DNA from: Clostridiales bacterium
Lineage (GTDB): Bacteria; Bacillota_A; Clostridia; Oscillospirales; Oscillospiraceae
Direction: 5' to 3'
Assembly (NCBI GenBank): GCA_022777455.1
Contig: JALFGI010000028.1
Location: 1-5,720, forward strand
Length of the DNA stretch: 5,720 nt
The translations under genes were made by a program, and so were the position numbers. Positions 5,429 to 5,720 of this stretch are shown here, in pieces (position 1 is the stretch's first letter; every line of letters begins with the position of its first letter). Under the pieces are notes generated by a model. It was not told the origin of the DNA. It saw only the letters and a program-made list of their open reading frames with translations, and did not search any database.

Positions 5429-5720
5429 GTAGACCATGGGCTGATCTCGATGCGACATCACGGCAAATTGTTGTTTGGCGTACCGAAACCGACGCGCCCC
5501 TTGGCTCCCCCTATGGGGGAGCTGTCAGCCGAACAGGCTGACTGAGAGGGTACCGCGGTAAGATAATGGCAGTCGAGATAAGCTATGCTGCCCTCTCAGT
5601 CTGCCCCTTATGGGACAGCCAGCTCTCCCAAAGGGAGAGCCAAGGGGTGCTGCCGTATCTGCCTGCCAAATTCCAATTTGTGCATTTGCCCCGAAAAGAA
5701 ATTGGGCACAAAAAATTTAT
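5429..5720. other. Gene-free end of the window
   Basis: No open frame with a ribosome binding site is visible on either strand. The stretch contains the palindromic element at 5494-5650. Near the edge there is a small inverted repeat, TTTGTGC (5677-5683) with GCACAAA (5706-5712), in AT-rich sequence. The next gene lies outside the window. Confidence 0.6.
5494..5650. repeat. 157-bp palindromic MITE-like element with nested hairpins
   Basis: The arms 5494-5550 and 5591-5650 are imperfect reverse complements. The outer ends match over CCCCTTGGCT (5497-5506) and AGCCAAGGGG (5638-5647). The inner ends match perfectly over GACTGAGAGGG (5540-5550) and CCCTCTCAGTC (5591-5601). Inside the arms are GCTCCCCC-TAT-GGGGGAGC (5504-5522), GTCAGCC-GAACA-GGCTGAC (5524-5542) and GCTCTCCC-AAA-GGGAGAGC (5622-5640). 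The centre (5551-5590) opens with the 10-bp palindrome TACCGCGGTA. It has no coding capacity. I recall similar CTTGGCTC...GAGCCAAG elements in gut Firmicutes. No target-site duplication is obvious. Confidence 0.75.

Noticed and set aside
3163..5689. 13-nt direct repeat TTTGTGCATTTGC at 3163-3175 and 5677-5689
   Set aside because: A shared 13-mer between AT-rich stretches in a 5.7-kb window is close to what chance allows, and the flanks do not match.

Overview
The window looks like chromosomal DNA from a GC-rich anaerobic Firmicute, probably a gut Clostridia lineage of the Oscillospiraceae/Ruminococcaceae kind. Supporting signs are strong AAGGAG/GGAGG ribosome binding sites, G/C-biased third codon positions, a Gram-positive style lipoprotein signal, a FloT-type flotillin, a secreted FMN+FAD reductase, and two short palindromic interspersed elements of a style I associate with these genomes. 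The taxonomic call is inference; no rRNA or other marker gene is present.

Layout. Positions 1-1365 (+) carry the last codons of an unidentified gene, an exported rhodanese-like lipoprotein (93-494), and a 10-helix EamA/DMT transporter (496-1365). Spacing is 17 nt and then 1 nt, so the three look like one operon whose promoter lies left of the window. Positions 1366-1637 lie between convergent genes. They hold a 17-bp hairpin whose T-rich side serves minus-strand transcripts, a 152-bp element with 15-bp perfect terminal inverted repeats, and a further hairpin just after the flotillin stop. A flotillin (1638-3035, minus) follows, with a GTG start set by its ribosome binding site and a near-consensus sigma-A promoter at 3093-3121.

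Positions 3036-3487 form a divergent control region. Besides the flotillin promoter it holds a cluster of overlapping hairpins (3261-3318) and an extended -10 promoter for the rightward gene, flanked by an 8-bp inverted repeat. The rightward gene (3488-5377) encodes a 629-residue secreted flavoprotein: signal peptide, covalent-FMN domain with an SGAT flavinylation motif, and a FAD-binding fumarate-reductase-type catalytic domain with every catalytic residue I can recall from Shewanella Fcc3 in place. A textbook terminator ends it at 5394-5428. The last 290 bases have no gene, but they contain a second, unrelated 157-bp palindromic element (5494-5650).

How they may work together. The flavoprotein is probably a terminal reductase outside the membrane, fed with electrons through its FMN domain. 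The flotillin could organise the membrane beside it, but divergent position is the only link. The rhodanese and the transporter are probably co-expressed; no shared substrate can be read from sequence. The most interesting items are the heme-free extracytoplasmic reductase with its compact promoter/inverted-repeat region, and the two MITE-like elements, one of which sits between the flotillin gene and its likely terminator.
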